From the NCBI GenBank assembly GCA_963978905.1, contig OZ022258.1, forward strand, positions 45,678,591 to 45,742,590: a stretch of 64,000 nucleotides of DNA, written 5' to 3'. The DNA is from Trichostrongylus colubriformis. Taxonomy: Eukaryota > Nematoda > Chromadorea > Rhabditida > Trichostrongylidae. Below the pieces are notes generated by a model that had not been told where the DNA came from, searched no databases, and saw nothing but the letters and a program-made list of their open reading frames with translations. Positions 22,700 through 34,040 of the stretch are shown here, one piece after another; within the stretch, counting starts at the first letter, position 1; each line of letters opens with the position of its first letter. The position numbers and the translations under genes were made by a program.

Positions 22700-24090
22700 A
22701 CGACGACAGCAGCATTTCTTTCACTTCAACTTGCAACCCTTACGGATACCATCGTTTTTCGATGTCTTTGCAACTTAATCCCTTCCGATATCAATGTTTA
22801 TATAACACATAGGTCCTAATGAAAAGTTAACAACCCCTCAGTTAGCAGGTGCTGCCTAACTAAGCAAGTACCATTTTAGTCGAACATCTCTACATAGCCA
22901 ACCCCTCAGCTTCGTTATCCCATAACTGATCAGGCTGTTTTTGCCCCCCTCAACTCAATTCGTGACGTCGTGACGTTATACAACCCGAAAAGATAGACGG
23001 GACCACCCTGGACCGTCCATTATCCGGGTGGCATGAAGTGTAGATTTTCAAAGTTAAAGCTGTTGCAATGCGTTTTTAAGTATGTAGAACAACACATCTA
23101 TGAGCTATTGTACCATTGTAAGAATTGGTGCATGTTGTAACACCACTACTGAACCAATTAAATTTTGTACAACTAAGAAATTAGCGCCAATAGATGAGCC
23201 AATAGAAGAATAATCTCAGTTGAAGTTTTATAGAGAAGAGTAGGTATTCTGCTGATTCGCAATTATTTCGAGAATGTTGTAATTTTTGCGTGGTCGCTAA
23301 AATCACGGTGCACCATATTCTCGAGCAGAACGGTGCCAACCGAATGTTCTGTTGAAAGGTATTATTGCCTCAACTTTGAATGTACACAACTCTGAACCCA
23401 GTTCCCATTACCGACTACCATTGCATCCAGATTATCTTATCTCAATTGGTGGTTTGGCGCTCCATATCGAACTCGCTTAATCCTTTTAATGTAACTTTAA
23501 TGTAACTTTCAATGTAACTGTGCCCATTTCTTTTTCTCGAACACTTGTCCGTGATGGTAATGACGCAAAGGGCTTTCCAATGATTTAGTCTTTTCCAGGT
23601 ACCCCAGATGAATTCTTGTGTATCATTGTGCTTTGTGTTGGTTTGCTTTGTTGCATCACTGGAGGCACGATTGTTCCGATTTGGAGACGTACTGGCCGAT
23701 CCAACACAGGACCGAAACCCAGTCTCCGACACTGACTGGGAGTAAGTTCACGGTTGATCTTCTGAGTATCACACCGACGGCGAACAAGCATTCCACCATT
23801 TAGGTATGCTCCAGAGCGACCAGCGAAGCGAAACCGTATGTGCTTGATCAATGCAGGACTTTCTCAAGGATGTGACCTTTCCGACATCATTATGGCAAAG
23901 CAGCAGGTACAGTTTCAATTGCAATTGTCGGTACAATATTTGAGGATCACATTTAGACGTTCGTCGGTGACAAGCATTTTGCGAGCCGACAAATCGATGA
24001 AAATCGTTTTATGTTCTATTAATGATGAGATATACAGATGTAGAATGGTTTTTTTTGAAGGGATCTCTTGAGAACAGAGGGCTCCACCTC
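22700..24090. other. No gene recognised
   Basis: Minus-strand frames at 23442-23851 overlap one another and show no family motif. A short triple TAATGTAACTTT-like repeat lies near 23490-23520. Confidence 0.35.
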
Positions 24091-24101
24091 TCCCTGTCAC
24101 C

Positions 24102-24331
24102 GGGTGTATATCGTTATGACAGAAACGTCGCGTGGCCGTGTTTGGCGCGCGACGAGATGGTGCGAGGTATGCGCGCCTTATCAGATGGGTCTTGAAGGGA
24201 TGACGCTGCTCTACGCCTCATTTTGGGCGTAATCGCTTCAGGACTCAACTAATACGGCGCGCATAGCTCGCACCATCCCGTCGCGTGACGAACACGGCCA
24301 CGCGACGTTTCTGTCCTAACGATATACACCC
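24102..24331. mobile_element. Foldback MITE with 9 bp target duplication (Mutator-like), copy 1
   Basis: The ends GGGTGTATATCGTTATGACA and, inverted, GGGTGTATATCGTTAGGACA pair for about 76 bp with few mismatches around a 78 bp centre. CCTGTCACC stands directly outside each end (24093-24101 and 24332-24340). A 9 bp duplication with long inverted ends is typical of Mutator-like elements. There is no coding capacity. Confidence 0.88.
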
Positions 24332-25154
24332 CCTGTCACCCAGTTACTCCGAGGAGAACTAGTGTTTTTACTTAAATATTAGCTGATTATATCAAAATAA
24401 GAATAGCTGTTCACGAGGAGTTGCAACAAGAAAGCTTTGATTTAGACTTAGCAAACTGCGCCCACTACGTGAACTCCTCCCCACTCCCCCGAACGAGTCT
24501 TAACATAATAAAAATGACCGCATATTGGTGTCGCGATATGTATACAGATTTTATACTAAGACCATTATGTTTATCCATTGCGACATCAAGAAAGATTATT
24601 TTTCGTAATTTTAGGCCAGCAAGTTCATGAGTTTCGCGGGCCCAGGCCGCAGATGACGTCATCTCACCCAGAAATCATCGAGAACCTTCTTCCCTCGTTC
24701 CAGCACTGGTAGACTACATTAACACACCTAGTCGTAACATTCGATTGATACGCAGCTGATACGATTGTGATAAATAATGTGTTAATAAAAGTTTGTTACG
24801 GTCGGCATGCTGTTGTGGTTCTTTAATGAATTATATTTTAGAAGATCTATTATCAGATTGTCGACTCACGGGACGTTAGGAAGTACTAAGTAAATGAATA
24901 AATAAATAAGTAAATATAACTTTATGCATATGTAAAAAGAAGAAAGTAACCACAAGATTCTTTAGCAAAAGCGGAATTAACGAATAGTGTAGGTGCGATT
25001 TTAAAGAGCTGCATCCTTCCGCGGAAACTGTATAGAGGGCAGGCTCTCTTGTTGAATATGCCCCAATGCGTCCAATGTCTTATCACTGAACATTAAAGAT
25101 ATTACGACGAGCGTTGATGACGCTTTCTTCAACTAATCGACTTCCAATTATGTG

Positions 25155-25238
25155 ATGGCACTATCCAGGTTCGCTGTATTTCTACTCTTATTAGCAGCAT
25201 CAGCAGCATCGCTGTACTGCTACGACTCGGAAATGAAG
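25155..25238 (+). CDS. First exon of a secreted protein (signal peptide)
   Basis: ATG opens 28 codons that run exactly into a GTGAGT splice donor: MALSRFAVFLLLLAASAASL, then YCYDSEMK. Residues 6-19 form a classic hydrophobic signal sequence with small residues (ASAA) at the likely cleavage site, and an early Cys pair pattern (YCYD) like many small secreted nematode proteins. The frame ends in phase 0 at the donor. No downstream exon could be assigned in the following repeat-rich 9 kb, so the family stays unknown. It may be an exon of a long gene or a stranded relic. Confidence 0.6.
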
Positions 25239-26097
25239 GTGAGTTGTTCACCATGAAGCTTCATCTCACGAAATTTAGTAAAATAAAAAAGAGAAAACAT
25301 CCTATTGGTAATCAGATCAATTTCAACTTAATCGTGAATCAATGGTTAAACGCCTTACATATTGACGATCACTAACTAATTAATTACTTGTTAAAAATCC
25401 CTACTATGTTAAGCGCTTCTTCTGTCTATCTGTCCGTCCGTAGGGCTCTCTATCTATCACGAAATTATTCATGACATAGAAAACAACCTATGGATAATGG
25501 GACAAGCTTGGGATGGGGAAGGCATGGTACAGGAAGTAAAAAGCACACATGAGTCAAGTTAAGCTCCGCCCACGGCGGGCGCAGCGTTCACTGGATTATT
25601 CCCTTTTCAGACCGAAAATTAGTAATTGGGTTCCAATATGATCCAAACGTGGGGGAATGATGAAGTAAGGTGGATGAGTTTCTCGAGTCACGAAATAAGC
25701 CTGGGCACATTGGACGGATCGCAAACCCGGTGAACGGTCCTTACAACAAAAACTCATAACTAAGGCACAACGCAATCTTGAGACCAGGAAAATATCGGCA
25801 GATATACCAGTGTCCAAGTTATCTTAACATACCAAAAATTAGAGAAAACCCGCTCACATCGGGCGGTGCGCGATTTGCTAATGGGTGCTGAATAAGTCTA
25901 TAGAAAAAGCAATCTCGACTGACCCACTGGCACCCGATGCTACGCGCGCAGTAGTGTTCGCTAGCCCAGCTGTTTAGTTTACAGACTGATAATCATCGAG
26001 AAAAATATAAACATACAATAAAGAGGGACAAAACAAAACAAATTACATAGATTCCGGGCCGTTGTCATATCTCACTTGTTTAGGTGAGGTGACCATG

Positions 26098-27690
26098 TTA
26101 CAATGTCAGCAAAATTAGTCCGTTCTTCTGGTGCGCCGTCTCATTGCTCTCATCTGTATCATCTGCAGTCCAGCTACACATAGAAAACCTTGAGCGGACT
26201 CCAGCAACGTCTCCAATCGTCCCTGTGGCGAGCTTGAGTAGTCCAGTGACGTAGCATCTCATTTCCTTTGCGCAGAGCTCTCGTGAAGAAGCCTGACCTT
26301 CGGACCGACGGTCGTCCAGGTGTTTGTTTGACATCCCGAGGGATCCAATTGGTAACCTTCTGATCCGTCGGGCATCGCGATAGCGCATGACGTGTCCGGC
26401 CCATCTAATCAATGCCTTGGCGAATACGGCGGCGTTCCTGATCTTCGACAGAGTTGAAAACTATAGGCTCCACTCTGCACTTTCGAGTATCGGGATACTC
26501 CGAGCTTCGTGCTTTAGATAGCGCGTTGCATGACGCCGATCGCATGCTCTTCCTGCATACGTAGAGTCCAAGTCTGGGGCATATGTCAGGGTACGAAGGA
26601 GAGCAGAACCAAGAGATGGGCTCCGAGCTGGATGTTCTTCTTCTTCTTCACTACTCTCTTGATGATCTTGAGAGCACCTCAAGTCGCTCTTCTCCTCCTG
26701 CTAAGCTCTGGTGCTGAGTTGTTCATCCTATTGACTTCCCGATCTAAGCACACTGCTGGAGCATTTAGTGATCTTCGTTCCATTGAGCGTAAATGGGGCA
26801 TCAGGTACCAATGCTTTTTCACGAACATCATCTTCATTGGATTCAGCTGCAGAGCGATTTTTCCACACTCGTAGTCTGACTCGGCTATCATTTGCTCTGA
26901 TTGCTCGATTGTCGAAGATATGAGTGCGATATCATGATGGAAGATGAAGTTATGGAGATGATGGCCATTGACGGCTCGATTCACTCCCATGCTTCTCCAT
27001 TTCAGTTAACGCATGACTTTTTCAAGAGCGGTGCTGAAAAGTTCAAAAGAGAGGTGCTAGTTTAAGAAAGAGGCCGTCGCTGGTGCTCCTCTTTTCCTCT
27101 GCTGCTTCAGTCGGCACTGCTGCTTTCCATTTTTGATATCTTCTTTCATCGTCTCTACGCATTGCTTCATAAGCTCGGTCGTCAGCTGGTAATCATCTGC
27201 GCTCGTGCGGATCTACGGTGGCAAATCAGCTCGAGATTTTCTGAAGAGAGACGCCTCTTGCTGACTTCCAAACTCTCTGCCCTCATGGCTCTATGGTAAA
27301 GATGCCGAAGAAGCCGGTTATACCCCTCGTCGATGTTTTCAATGTCGGAATACTCGAATGCACCTGCGAGAGAAAAGAAGTGTTCCCAGTTGATGACTGT
27401 CTTGAGTCTTCGCTCCTTGGATTTCGCGGCTCTCTCTCCACTTTTTGAATATAGGATTTAGCGCGAACGAGTCGGTAGTCTAATTCCGATTAAAAATTTG
27501 AAACAACAGCGACGTCGGTTGGCCAAAACCTCCTACTGAAGATGACGCGATCGATCTCGTTTTGGAATACTCCACCGGGCTTCCGAAACTGTGAGATACC
27601 ATGGATGAAGCTGATCGACATAGGTTGGTGCAGAAGAATTATGAGGTGAAGTGTTATATGCCATTCAGAAGCTTGTTTCATGCTCTTCTA
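26098..27690 (-). pseudogene. RTE-type LINE, reverse transcriptase and 3' half (decayed)
   Basis: Minus-strand pieces in several frames follow the order of an RTE retrotransposon. From upstream: end of the endonuclease and linker (FQNEIDRVIFSRRFWPTDVA; KTVINWEHFFSLAGAFEYSD), then RT palm (VNGHHLHNFIFHHDIALISS where HHD replaces the usual ADD), thumb (LRTLTYAPDL), and the carboxy end RWAGHVMRYRDARR...WIPRDVKQTPGRPSVRR and DDWRRCWSPL. Many frame changes and the altered catalytic box show it is dead. It continues at 28880-29500, the gap being a later mariner insertion. The protein would copy its own RNA at a nicked target. Confidence 0.85.
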
Positions 27691-27753
27691 ATATATTTTT
27701 ACTAAATTTACTGTAATGTTTTTTCCCGTCAATGATTTGGATTTCAGTTGCAG

Positions 27754-28215
27754 ATGTCAAACAGTGATGTCCGCAATGTTTTCATCCATGAGTCAAGGCT
27801 AGGGCGTAATGTGGCCCAAACCGCTCGAAACATCGGCGAAGTTTGGAACGAGGGAAGCGTTATTAAATCCAAGGTGCAGCACTAGTAACAAAAGTTCCGC
27901 TCTGGGAATATCAGCCTAGAGGATGAGCCCCATGACTTTTTGGTGGTCTGGAGCCATTCTCACCCATGAGAGCTGTGTGAGACCCGGCGAAATGATTTCG
28001 ACAAAAAAGTACAGCCAACGACTCTGCGAAATGCACCAGAAGCTCCGACATATGTTCCTGAAGTGTGTCCAAGGTTGGTCAATATGAAGAGAACAATTCT
28101 CCTCCGCGCACGATCGACCCTGCAAAAACTGTACGAATTGGGCTACGAGACTCATCTCACTCGCCACACTCATGAGACCCTCGCCCACCGACCCTCACTT
28201 CACAACAATCTGAAC
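27754..28215 (+). pseudogene. Mariner transposase fragment nested in the RTE
   Basis: ATG then NVAQTARNIGEVWNEGSV and KFRSGNISLEDEPHD is the mariner helix-turn-helix region; two stops (TAG TAA) sit where RW is expected in RWFKKFRSG. After another stop comes LVNMKRTILLRARSTLQKLY, matching the region around the second catalytic Asp, with part of the catalytic core missing. The reading frame appears to resume at about 28726 (NNFFHENL) after the inserted tRNA-like element. Terminal inverted repeats were not found. It is oriented opposite to the host RTE. Confidence 0.8.
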
Positions 28216-28250
28216 ATCTACAAGGATGCTGAGTTATGGGCAAAAGCTTC

Positions 28251-28324
28251 GATGCCGGACGGGACTCGAAACCGCACTTCATCCTTTCCGGGGATATGTG
28301 CTAATCCATTACACTACCGACACC
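28251..28324 (-). pseudogene. tRNA-like sequence, copy A
   Basis: On the minus strand GGTGTCG pairs with the 3' end CGGCATC; GTGTAATGGATTAGCAC gives a D arm and A box, TATCC/GGATG an anticodon stem with loop CCGGAAA (nominal GGA, but no U before the anticodon). TTTT follows closely, as for Pol III termination. It is embedded in a transposable element, so it is treated as a pseudo-tRNA. Confidence 0.6.
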
Positions 28325-28547
28325 ACCTTCACCTTAACTCAGCTTTTGAATGGTATATTTACCATAGCTTATCAGCACTCACACGTATAACGTGTTGAGC
28401 CGGTTGGCCAATATCGGCATCGAACCGTGAAGCTGAAAGCTTTAGTAATGATTATTGATATTTTTAATTTTTGATAACTGCTGTTTATCGCCGCAGCTCG
28501 CGATGCGAAAGTTACTACAAGGATGCTGAGTTATGGGCAAAAGCTTC

Positions 28548-28621
28548 GGTGCCGGACGGGACTCAAACCCGCACTTCATCCTATCCGGGGATATGTGCTA
28601 ATCCATTACACTACCGACACC
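28548..28621 (-). pseudogene. tRNA-like sequence, copy B
   Basis: Same 74 bp structure as copy A. The acceptor stem GGTGTCG/CGGCACC is intact; one loop base differs (CCGGATA). It lies between the 60 bp inverted ends. Confidence 0.6.
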
Positions 28622-28879
28622 ACCTTCACCTTAACTCAGCTTTTGAATCGTATATTTATTTCGCATCGCGAGCTGCGGCGACAAACAGCAGTTATCAAAA
28701 ATTAAAAATATCAATAATCTGAACAACTTCTTTCACGAGAACCTTTGTCAAATTTATCGCCTACAGAACCCCGAACACAACGCAAGCGGCACTAAACCTG
28801 TGCTGATTCTGTGTTTTTAATCATTAAAGATCATTTTGAGCTAAATTACGTTCGTTCGAAGTCAGGGTTCAATAACCCG

Positions 28880-29500
28880 CATTTCTATTGCACCAACCAC
28901 GGACAGTTTTCATCCTGTTTAATCCTTCCGTTGCGTGAGTCGTGATGTGAAATGCGTTATCCGTTCCTTTGAGGCCGATCTTACCAGCCTCACCTTGGAA
29001 AAAGTGAGGTCTTCCGTATAGCACTTCTTTAAACCCCCATAGAAAGTTTCAAGCTCGTTCTAGTCGCAGCTAGATGTTGGCGCGTAGGCGACGAAAATGG
29101 TCAAGGCCGGAATGGAACTACATCTTTTCATTCGCAAGCGTCCCATCTAAGAAAAGTGAGATGAGTGTCGAAAACCCCGCGTTGTTAGGTTTTCGTATGA
29201 ATGGATGTTCGTGGCCAAGTGCATGTTGAAGAGAATGCCTACACCGCAAACGCCAGCGCCTCTCCTGTCCTGTTCCAAAAAACCTCCTTTCTTCAGTTGT
29301 AAACGACGTGTAGCGGATGGTGTCTTCTCGTCTCGGTTGATTCTATGACGCCGTGCTTGACTTTGCTGTCTTTCATCATCACTTCCTCCATACTCGCTTC
29401 CGATGCAGGGTTCGTGCGTTGAAAGTACAGATCGCCATCTTGGTCATTCTCGATTCAAGCAGCCTGTAGTAGCCCTGAGACTGTAGCAGCCACTTTCGTC
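28880..29500 (-). pseudogene. RTE-type LINE, endonuclease part (decayed)
   Basis: Continuation of the RTE upstream of the mariner insertion. On the minus strand DLAICTFNARTL resembles the start of an RTE endonuclease domain and IGLKGTDNAFHITTHATEGL falls where the N-G-rich loop of that domain is expected. Several stops and frame changes intervene. The assignment rests on position and orientation as much as on sequence. Confidence 0.5.
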
Positions 29501-31490
29501 CGGTACTACCCATTGCTGCCAGTGCAGTTGTACCGAGCTGGGACAACAACTTTTCCATGAATTTCTCTTTGAATTGCCATTTGAGGGTTAATCAGAATAC
29601 AAGTCACGAATATAAAATCATTTTTGGTGCGGGCTCCGTTTGGCTCAAGATTACCCCAATCTTGTGTATTTGGGCTGTAGTGCTTCTAGTGTAGCTGAGA
29701 AGCGTCACGCTTCTCGCTAACCTCCATGGGCGAAGTTGTTTTGAATTATTTTTTGACCTAATCGCGGTGTAACTAATTGCATGAAGCTACTGGAGCCCTA
29801 AGCAATAGCACGCGACAACAAGTACTCGCACTCGTCGCGGAAGGTCGCGCAAAAATTCGACATGAGCCTTCACATTCTGAACTGCAGAGCGACACGCTGG
29901 GGGCAGGGTCAAGCGTGGCGTCTGGAAAATTTCAAAATAATACGATCCCCTTCAGAAGAGCTTCCATACGACCCCGCCCTTTCTTTAGGCTGCGCCATTT
30001 CTGCGGTTCTTACTCATTCAAAGCGATTCATCATGGAAATTGATAGCCTAGGTAAAAAAACAGAGGCCAAACTAGTGACAAAGACAAATCCAATACTTAT
30101 AGTGTTAAAGGACGCGTCATCTACCATCGGTTATGTACTCGTTCTCTGATGACCGAGGAAAAGGGTTAAAATCAAGCAAGTTATGTGGCAGGGATAAAGG
30201 ATGAAAAAAGAAAGCCGAAAAGTTTACGTAAGGCTCTCCATTGCGTTTGCCGCGTCGCAATGCAACGGCGACGCAGCGATCGCGATGGAGTGCGGTATCT
30301 TCCCAGTAGTAAATTGTTGCATTTTTCTGTATGTAAGTTTGCTAAAACTCCGCCTTCCAAAGTACTGTGAACTGTTTCTCAATAAATACTTGGACCCATC
30401 TATTGCCTTCTTGGTTTCCATAATGATTGCTTAGTTCTCTATAAGTATAGAAACCTGTTCGAGGAAAATTCTGAATAGTTTCGAAGTGTTTGTTTTAAAA
30501 TGGTCATAATTCCTTCAAAATTAATCGTAGGAGTGCAAATGCGATGCGGAGTCTGCGAGGTTGCAGCTTTCCGATGATTATTTGAATTATACCATATCTT
30601 CCAGAAGAAAGAAGTTATTCTGAAGGAAGCCAGTCGAGGAAAATTTTTTCACTGCGGTGGGGTGACGAATCTTTGCGAAATGATCCATTGTGTCCGAAAT
30701 GACTTCAGCACAGTGCTCTCAAATCTAACGGAACGGCGATTAGCCTTAGCCTGTCTCGCTACGTCATGCGCCATGCATGAAGATTCCATCCACATTATTG
30801 GTAATACACTTATCCGGTACGTATAGTGGCTTGCCAGTACCAGATGACGTTCTTATAATCGTATTAAAATATGAAAGAAGCTGCCATCTGACTTTTTTCA
30901 TCCCATAGTTTCTATGCGTATTCATCCACGCTGGTACCCATCGAAGATACCACTCGTCGAAGATACCTCCCCTCCCCCATCTAATCGGTGAGTTCCGGAG
31001 ACCTATCTGCACATGGTTACGGTGCCAATGGACTAGAGACCACAAGTTGGCCGGCTCACTGTGGATCACGCCATGCATGAGGTTTGCATCGACGATCCAT
31101 CAAGTCAAAGGATACACCATTCCTGTGATCGTTTTGGAATTATGAACTGTGAGCAAGATAACAAGTATCGACCTCTCGATGAGTATGAGATATTAGCGTT
31201 TGATTGCAGAGGCTACACCGTGCTCACAATCCACAATTCCGATAGGATTAACGGAATACTCTGCTTTTTTGTGCTTCCATGCGCTCTTCTCTCTACAATA
31301 TCGTCCTAAGCACTTATCTTTGAGAGTGTCTTATCTCGTTTTCTATTTGAGGGGTTCGCTTCCTGTATGTCCTCCGAGATTTTCACGTGGAGACTAGATT
31401 GAATATTATTTCTGAATTTGAACTCAGCAAGTCAGTTTTATCACTTCTCCCATTACACTTTGGACGCTTAGCTTGAGAAATTCCGTTGAT
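29500..31490. other. No gene recognised
   Basis: Several overlapping short frames (29777-30434, 30764-31397), none with motif or splice context. A small hairpin GAGAAGCGTCACGCTTCTC occurs near 29697. Confidence 0.35.
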
Positions 31491-31495
31491 CACAG

Positions 31496-31697
31496 CCTGC
31501 CTCAACGAGGACGACCCCTGTCGAAGATTCCCCGACGGAGGCTTGACCCTGACTAACGGATGGTGATAAGACCCCAAGCCGCACTTTTTCAGCGCGAGTT
31601 CCACTGCACATAGCTTCTTCTGAAGTGAAAGGTTTCTTTTCAGAGAGCATGTAAACGCAATTTTCACTTTCCCCTCACCCCTCTCTGTGCCTTTAAG
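31496..31697. repeat. Dispersed repeat pair R5, member 1
   Basis: GATAAGACCCCAAGCCGCAC and CTTCTTCTGAAGTGAA-type blocks match 59947-60140 in the same orientation, ending in a C-rich tract before CCTTTAA. It accounts for the downstream half of a long minus-strand open frame (31383-31943). Confidence 0.6.
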
Positions 31698-31724
31698 GAG
31701 CAGCACTGTCACGCTCTGCAGCCT

Positions 31725-32261
31725 TGGTGTGTTAAGTGGAGGAATTCGAGTACAATGAGTCGAGGATGTGCTGATGTAAACGTTTGTGCAGCTGAGGTGG
31801 AAGGGTGAGGTGTCTTCGATCTGAAGAAGTTCAGCTATTAAGTACTCATATTCAGATGCTTTCCCACTCATGGTTCGAAAGCTGAGGAACGATGGTGTTG
31901 TTGCAACAGAGACTTCTGCAATTCTTCTTCTACTGTCGTTCACTCTCTTTTTGCTTATCTTATTGTTGTAATCGTGCTACTATTGCTGTAATCGTTCTAA
32001 TGAATCATAACCTCCGAAGCGTTCTCTTGCTGTAAGAGCTTGGCAGTTTTTAGTTTTCAATTTTGTTGCTTGCAGGAGTTTTTTTGCGAATTCCGACATT
32101 CTCTGCAACACTCCGGAAACTTCCGTGAGTGTAACCATGAAGAGGGCGTCAGTACGATCGAAAAGTTCATATAAATTCTTATAACAGAGATAAAAATGAC
32201 GATTCCTCGAAATGCATCTTAAATACTCCTTTTCGTGAGTGTGCATCGGCTCTAACGCCAA
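31725..32261 (-). pseudogene. Coding remnant, possibly a BAR-domain (CIBAR/FAM92-like) protein
   Basis: The minus-strand frame reads HFYLCYKNLYELFDRTDALF, MSEFAKKLLQATKLKT, LTARERFGGYDSLERLQQ, then two stops (TAG TAG, as from CAG CAG), then ISKKRVNDSRRRIAEVS and SFLSFRTMSGKASEYEYLIA followed by LLQIED in the same frame. The order HF..LC, EFAK, LTAR, LER, GKA.E.Y, IQ.(I)D resembles, from memory, the FAM92 BAR domain that binds membranes at the ciliary base, but spacing is shorter and similarity is low. The two stops suggest a pseudogene or an unspliced, misread region. The family name is tentative. Confidence 0.25.
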
Positions 32262-32279
32262 CGAAGGGAGCGTTCAGTC

Positions 32280-33200
32280 AACATGGTGATTTCATGCTTG
32301 TGTTTTATTTTATTCTCTTTCATTTTCGAAATTTATTTCGGGATAGAGCTCCTGCTGTGAAGGATAACTGTAAAAAGAAAAATATCAATGCCACGAAATT
32401 TTCACCACGACTTGATAATCCATGACAGAACCTGTGCGATTTTAATAATCACTCACAGAACCTAAAGTTTCTATTGGAGGGATCAAAACAGAGTTCATGG
32501 CTGCTCTATGAGTCATTTGACTGCCGAAATGAGCAAATTATAAGCCAAATTTATTTCGGCTTTCAAACAAGTGGGAACCTGTTTCACGGGATGATACACC
32601 AAAATAATTTTTAGGATTTCGCAAGACGACAAGCGGCGTGCGAGACAGTGTGTACAAGCTATGCGCGTCTGGGAAATGGGGTCTCAGAACGATCACATGG
32701 TAATGCTAGGGGCGCGATAAGCAGTTGACTTGTAATCGCTTCGGGACCCAACACCTTTAGCTCGTTCGCATTGTTTCGCTTGCGGCCCCGCCTGCCGCGC
32801 TTGCGGCAAATCCTGACATAAGGGTACCCACCCGACTTTGTTTAGGTAAAGCGATCGCATAGTTAAACTGGAAGCATATATATCAGACATCTTTTGCGTC
32901 TGTGGACCTCTCCAACGAATCACAAGATTGCCGAATTCATAATTGTTCTCACATTAAGCTGGTACCTGTCACGATATTCAGTACAGTAGAATTCAACAAC
33001 TAATGCAATATTTATTGATCATGACTGATGACGAACCAACAAAAAGTAATGTTAGACGAGGAAACAATAAAAAAGCCTAATTCTCACACGGCAGAGTCAC
33101 TTCGTAAGCAGTGAAAACTAATGCAGCGTAAAAACAAACAGCTTAGAGCTCTGTATGGATGCTTAATGATTTTGGAAGCGTCGACCGACATGTTGGTCTA
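32280..33200. other. No gene; one decayed relative of the 24 kb MITE
   Basis: Around 32626-32810 the order ..CTATGCGCGTCTG.., GTAATCGCTTCGGGAC.CAAC, TAGCTCGTTCGCA resembles the element at 24102 (TATGCGCGCC, GTAATCGCTTCAGGACTCAAC, TAGCTCGCACC), but ends and duplications are not preserved. The remainder has no recognised feature. Confidence 0.4.
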
Positions 33201-33203
33201 TTA

Positions 33204-33330
33204 GGCCGCGTTCACTCAACGCCGGCAGGGCGTGGCTGCGTTCACAGGCAGCGAGGCAGGGTGGCATAGACGGTGACGAAGAGACAGGCAGCTACGCCCT
33301 GCTGCCGGCACCGCAGGGTATGAACGCGGC
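33204..33330. mobile_element. Small PIF/Harbinger-like MITE, copy 2
   Basis: Ends GGCCGCGTTCAC and, inverted, GCCGCGTTCATAC, flanked by TTA at 33201-33203 and 33331-33333. Shares GCCGGCAGGGCGTGGCTGCG and the interior with 19041-19214. The TTA duplication is the standard PIF/Harbinger target. Confidence 0.72.
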
Positions 33331-34040
33331 TTAGCGTATCAACTGCAGCTTCCCTTATTTGTAATACGTGGCGGTAATACGACTAAAACCAAAACAGAGT
33401 ACTACTTGTGTATGATCTTGGTGTGTCTCGAGCGATTCCTTCATCACAAGGTGTATTACACATCGTCCCCTCAGACAGGTAGTTTCAGCCAGCAAGAGGT
33501 GAGTTGTACTTTTCTCAGCCAACAAATTACCTTTAGAAAACCATTACCTAATTCATGAATTTTGATGAAAGTACACCGTATTCGATACGATTATACAAGT
33601 CAACTCTTAAGATTGTTATGAAAAGTAGTACTCGAGTGTTTTTCCAAGTAGTTGCGTGAGTGGGTGATGGAACGCCAGCAGAGAGAAAAGTATATCTAGG
33701 AACGGTAGCATGAACTTTCTGTCCAAGGGTTAGTTAGAACACGTCGTCTGCCTTCTTTTGCCTCGGTTTCGATGATACGATACTGCAGTGAGGTTCAAAA
33801 AGATATCAAACTACTTAATGACAAGTTGTAGGACGGAAATGACTCAAGATCGACGCATGTTGCGGCGTCCACTCCAGAATGTAAGCAATAAGGCAAGAGT
33901 CTCGTAAATTGGTCCAATTCGCATAACGTTGTGACCCTAATTAAGTGACCAGACACACTTTTTTCGATGATATTTTCCTTTTCCCTGTCCCCGCAACCAC
34001 CTGTTAGAGCTTTCGTGTGATATGAAATGAATAAGACGAC

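Larger units (their letters stand above)
28217..28715. mobile_element. Composite tRNA-like element inserted in the mariner
   Basis: AATCTGAACA stands on both sides (28207-28216 and 28716-28725), a 10 bp target duplication. Inside are two copies of one module (from TGCTGAGTTATGGGCAAAAG): the first, 28217-28450, without a left end, the second, 28451-28718, bounded by 60 bp inverted ends that differ at one base (28451-28510 and 28659-28718; the right end runs a few bases into the duplication). Each module contains a tRNA-like sequence. Related copies are at 42.26-42.75 kb. Confidence 0.8.

Noticed and set aside
28251..28324. Functional tRNA gene
   Set aside because: No U before the anticodon, an odd GGA reading, an extra base between the T arm and the acceptor stem, and embedding in a mobile element.
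31383..31700. Downstream half of a 186-codon minus-strand frame
   Set aside because: This half is dispersed repeat R5, also found at 59947, so the long frame is a fusion of repeat and remnant.
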